Assembly (NCBI RefSeq): GCF_964340395.1
Contig: NC_135554.1
Location: forward strand, 15,014,092 to 15,078,091
Reading direction: 5' to 3'
DNA: 64,000 nucleotides
Origin: Glandiceps talaboti
Taxonomy: Eukaryota; Hemichordata; Enteropneusta; Spengelidae
Made by a program: the position numbers and the translations under genes. Every line of letters begins with the position of its first letter. Within the stretch, counting starts at the first letter, position 1. The notes below the pieces were generated by a model, which was not told the DNA's origin, made no database searches, and worked only from the letters and a program-made list of their open reading frames with translations. Positions 63,206 through 64,000 of the stretch are shown piece by piece.

Positions 63206-64000
63206 GAATGTGCCTGTAAGTTTGTATTACGTTTGAACATGTGAAAGTTCTGAAATCACAACGTCGTAAACCACAGTTCTCTTTTACGGCACCGTCCGAA
63301 ACATACTCCGGCATGTACTGTGGCTGGCCAGAATTGAAATAGCGTTTATATTTAGTTTAATACGTGTATGTGTATAGAGTTTCCTGCACGTGTTCATCTT
63401 ATTTCTTTAGTTATGTTGAAACTTGTAATCCTTCAAACGATTTGCGTTCATCACCACACTCACTTTTCTAGCTCGCAAAGGGGAAACGAAGACACATCAA
63501 AATATACCAGACCAATTCCATCGACTTGAGATAGTTCAGCAAAAACACTCCAATACTAAGTATGTGTACATCGAAACCATTGTGCTATCAATGAATGTTA
63601 TATACTCTTCATACTGTTTGAACCGTTCACTAGTTCATATTGTTCTAACAACACACTATCTATTGACAAGTAGCTCATGTCATCAAACATTGCCATACTT
63701 GGGCTAGATACATTCACGCGAAGTCATTAATTGCGGGTATAAAAGCTAAAATTAGTTGTTGTAAATAAATGTTGACAAGTCATGTAATCAACAACGCGTC
63801 ATCAACTGTTACTGCCCCATCGCCCGATACTATATATGCATCAGTACGGTTCCATTGGCAATTTGCCAAAGATAAGAACGCCATGGATAATCATTTAGAC
63901 ATAAATATATTAATATCGCCAAATGCTGCAAAGTAGGTAACACACCAAAACTTCTACAAATACTGCAATATGAAAATGCAATAAATCAATAAATCAATAT
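63206..64000. other. Right flank, nothing recognised
   Basis: Unique-looking AT-rich sequence with no convincing exon, RNA gene or repeat. Confidence 0.5.

Overview
The window is animal nuclear DNA: AT-rich, with large GT-AG introns, abundant microsatellites and minisatellites, and many short palindromic transposon remnants. Four protein genes have clear vertebrate orthologues or family assignments, but the introns, repeats and AT-richness are not vertebrate-like. I infer an invertebrate bilaterian, most likely a marine deuterostome such as a hemichordate. Two tRNA-headed SINEs with a Deu-like core fit that, but the species cannot be fixed from sequence alone.

Layout. (1) 2.2-21.6 kb, + strand: an SSX2IP (ADIP/Msd1) orthologue in 11 coding exons, encoding about 742 aa of centrosomal coiled-coil protein. 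Its introns carry a 33-bp minisatellite that is open in every frame, two adjacent palindromic MITEs and a SINE; its 3' region carries a 56-bp tandem array. (2) 26.1-32.4 kb, + strand: FAM32A, 4 coding exons, 116 aa, a spliceosomal exon-ligation factor. About 80% of its first intron is a single 4.1-kb foldback transposon with 9-bp target-site duplications and arms built from 368-bp tandem units. (3) 40.1-43.9 kb, - strand: an unidentified small gene (about 154 aa predicted, three coding exons, the last tentative), facing AP1M1 across a shared upstream region. (4) 45.7-55.6 kb, + strand: AP1M1, the mu1 subunit of the AP-1 clathrin adaptor, 10 coding exons, 422 aa. One intron is an almost ideal U12-type (minor spliceosome) intron, and most of the large introns have their own minisatellite. 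(5) 59.6-62.3 kb, + strand: a two-pore-domain potassium channel in two coding exons, 500 aa, with an unusually long TM2-TM3 loop.

FAM32A and AP1M1 are also next to each other on human chromosome 19p13.1, so their closeness here looks like retained ancient microsynteny; the unidentified gene lies between them. The genes do not form a single pathway. Splicing is a common thread: a splicing factor gene whose intron can fold into kilobase-scale dsRNA, a minor-class intron, and an array of about 34 acceptor-like sequences directly upstream of an AP1M1 exon.

No retrovirus-like or capsid-bearing element was recognised. All exon coordinates come from reading splice sites, phases and protein similarity by eye.
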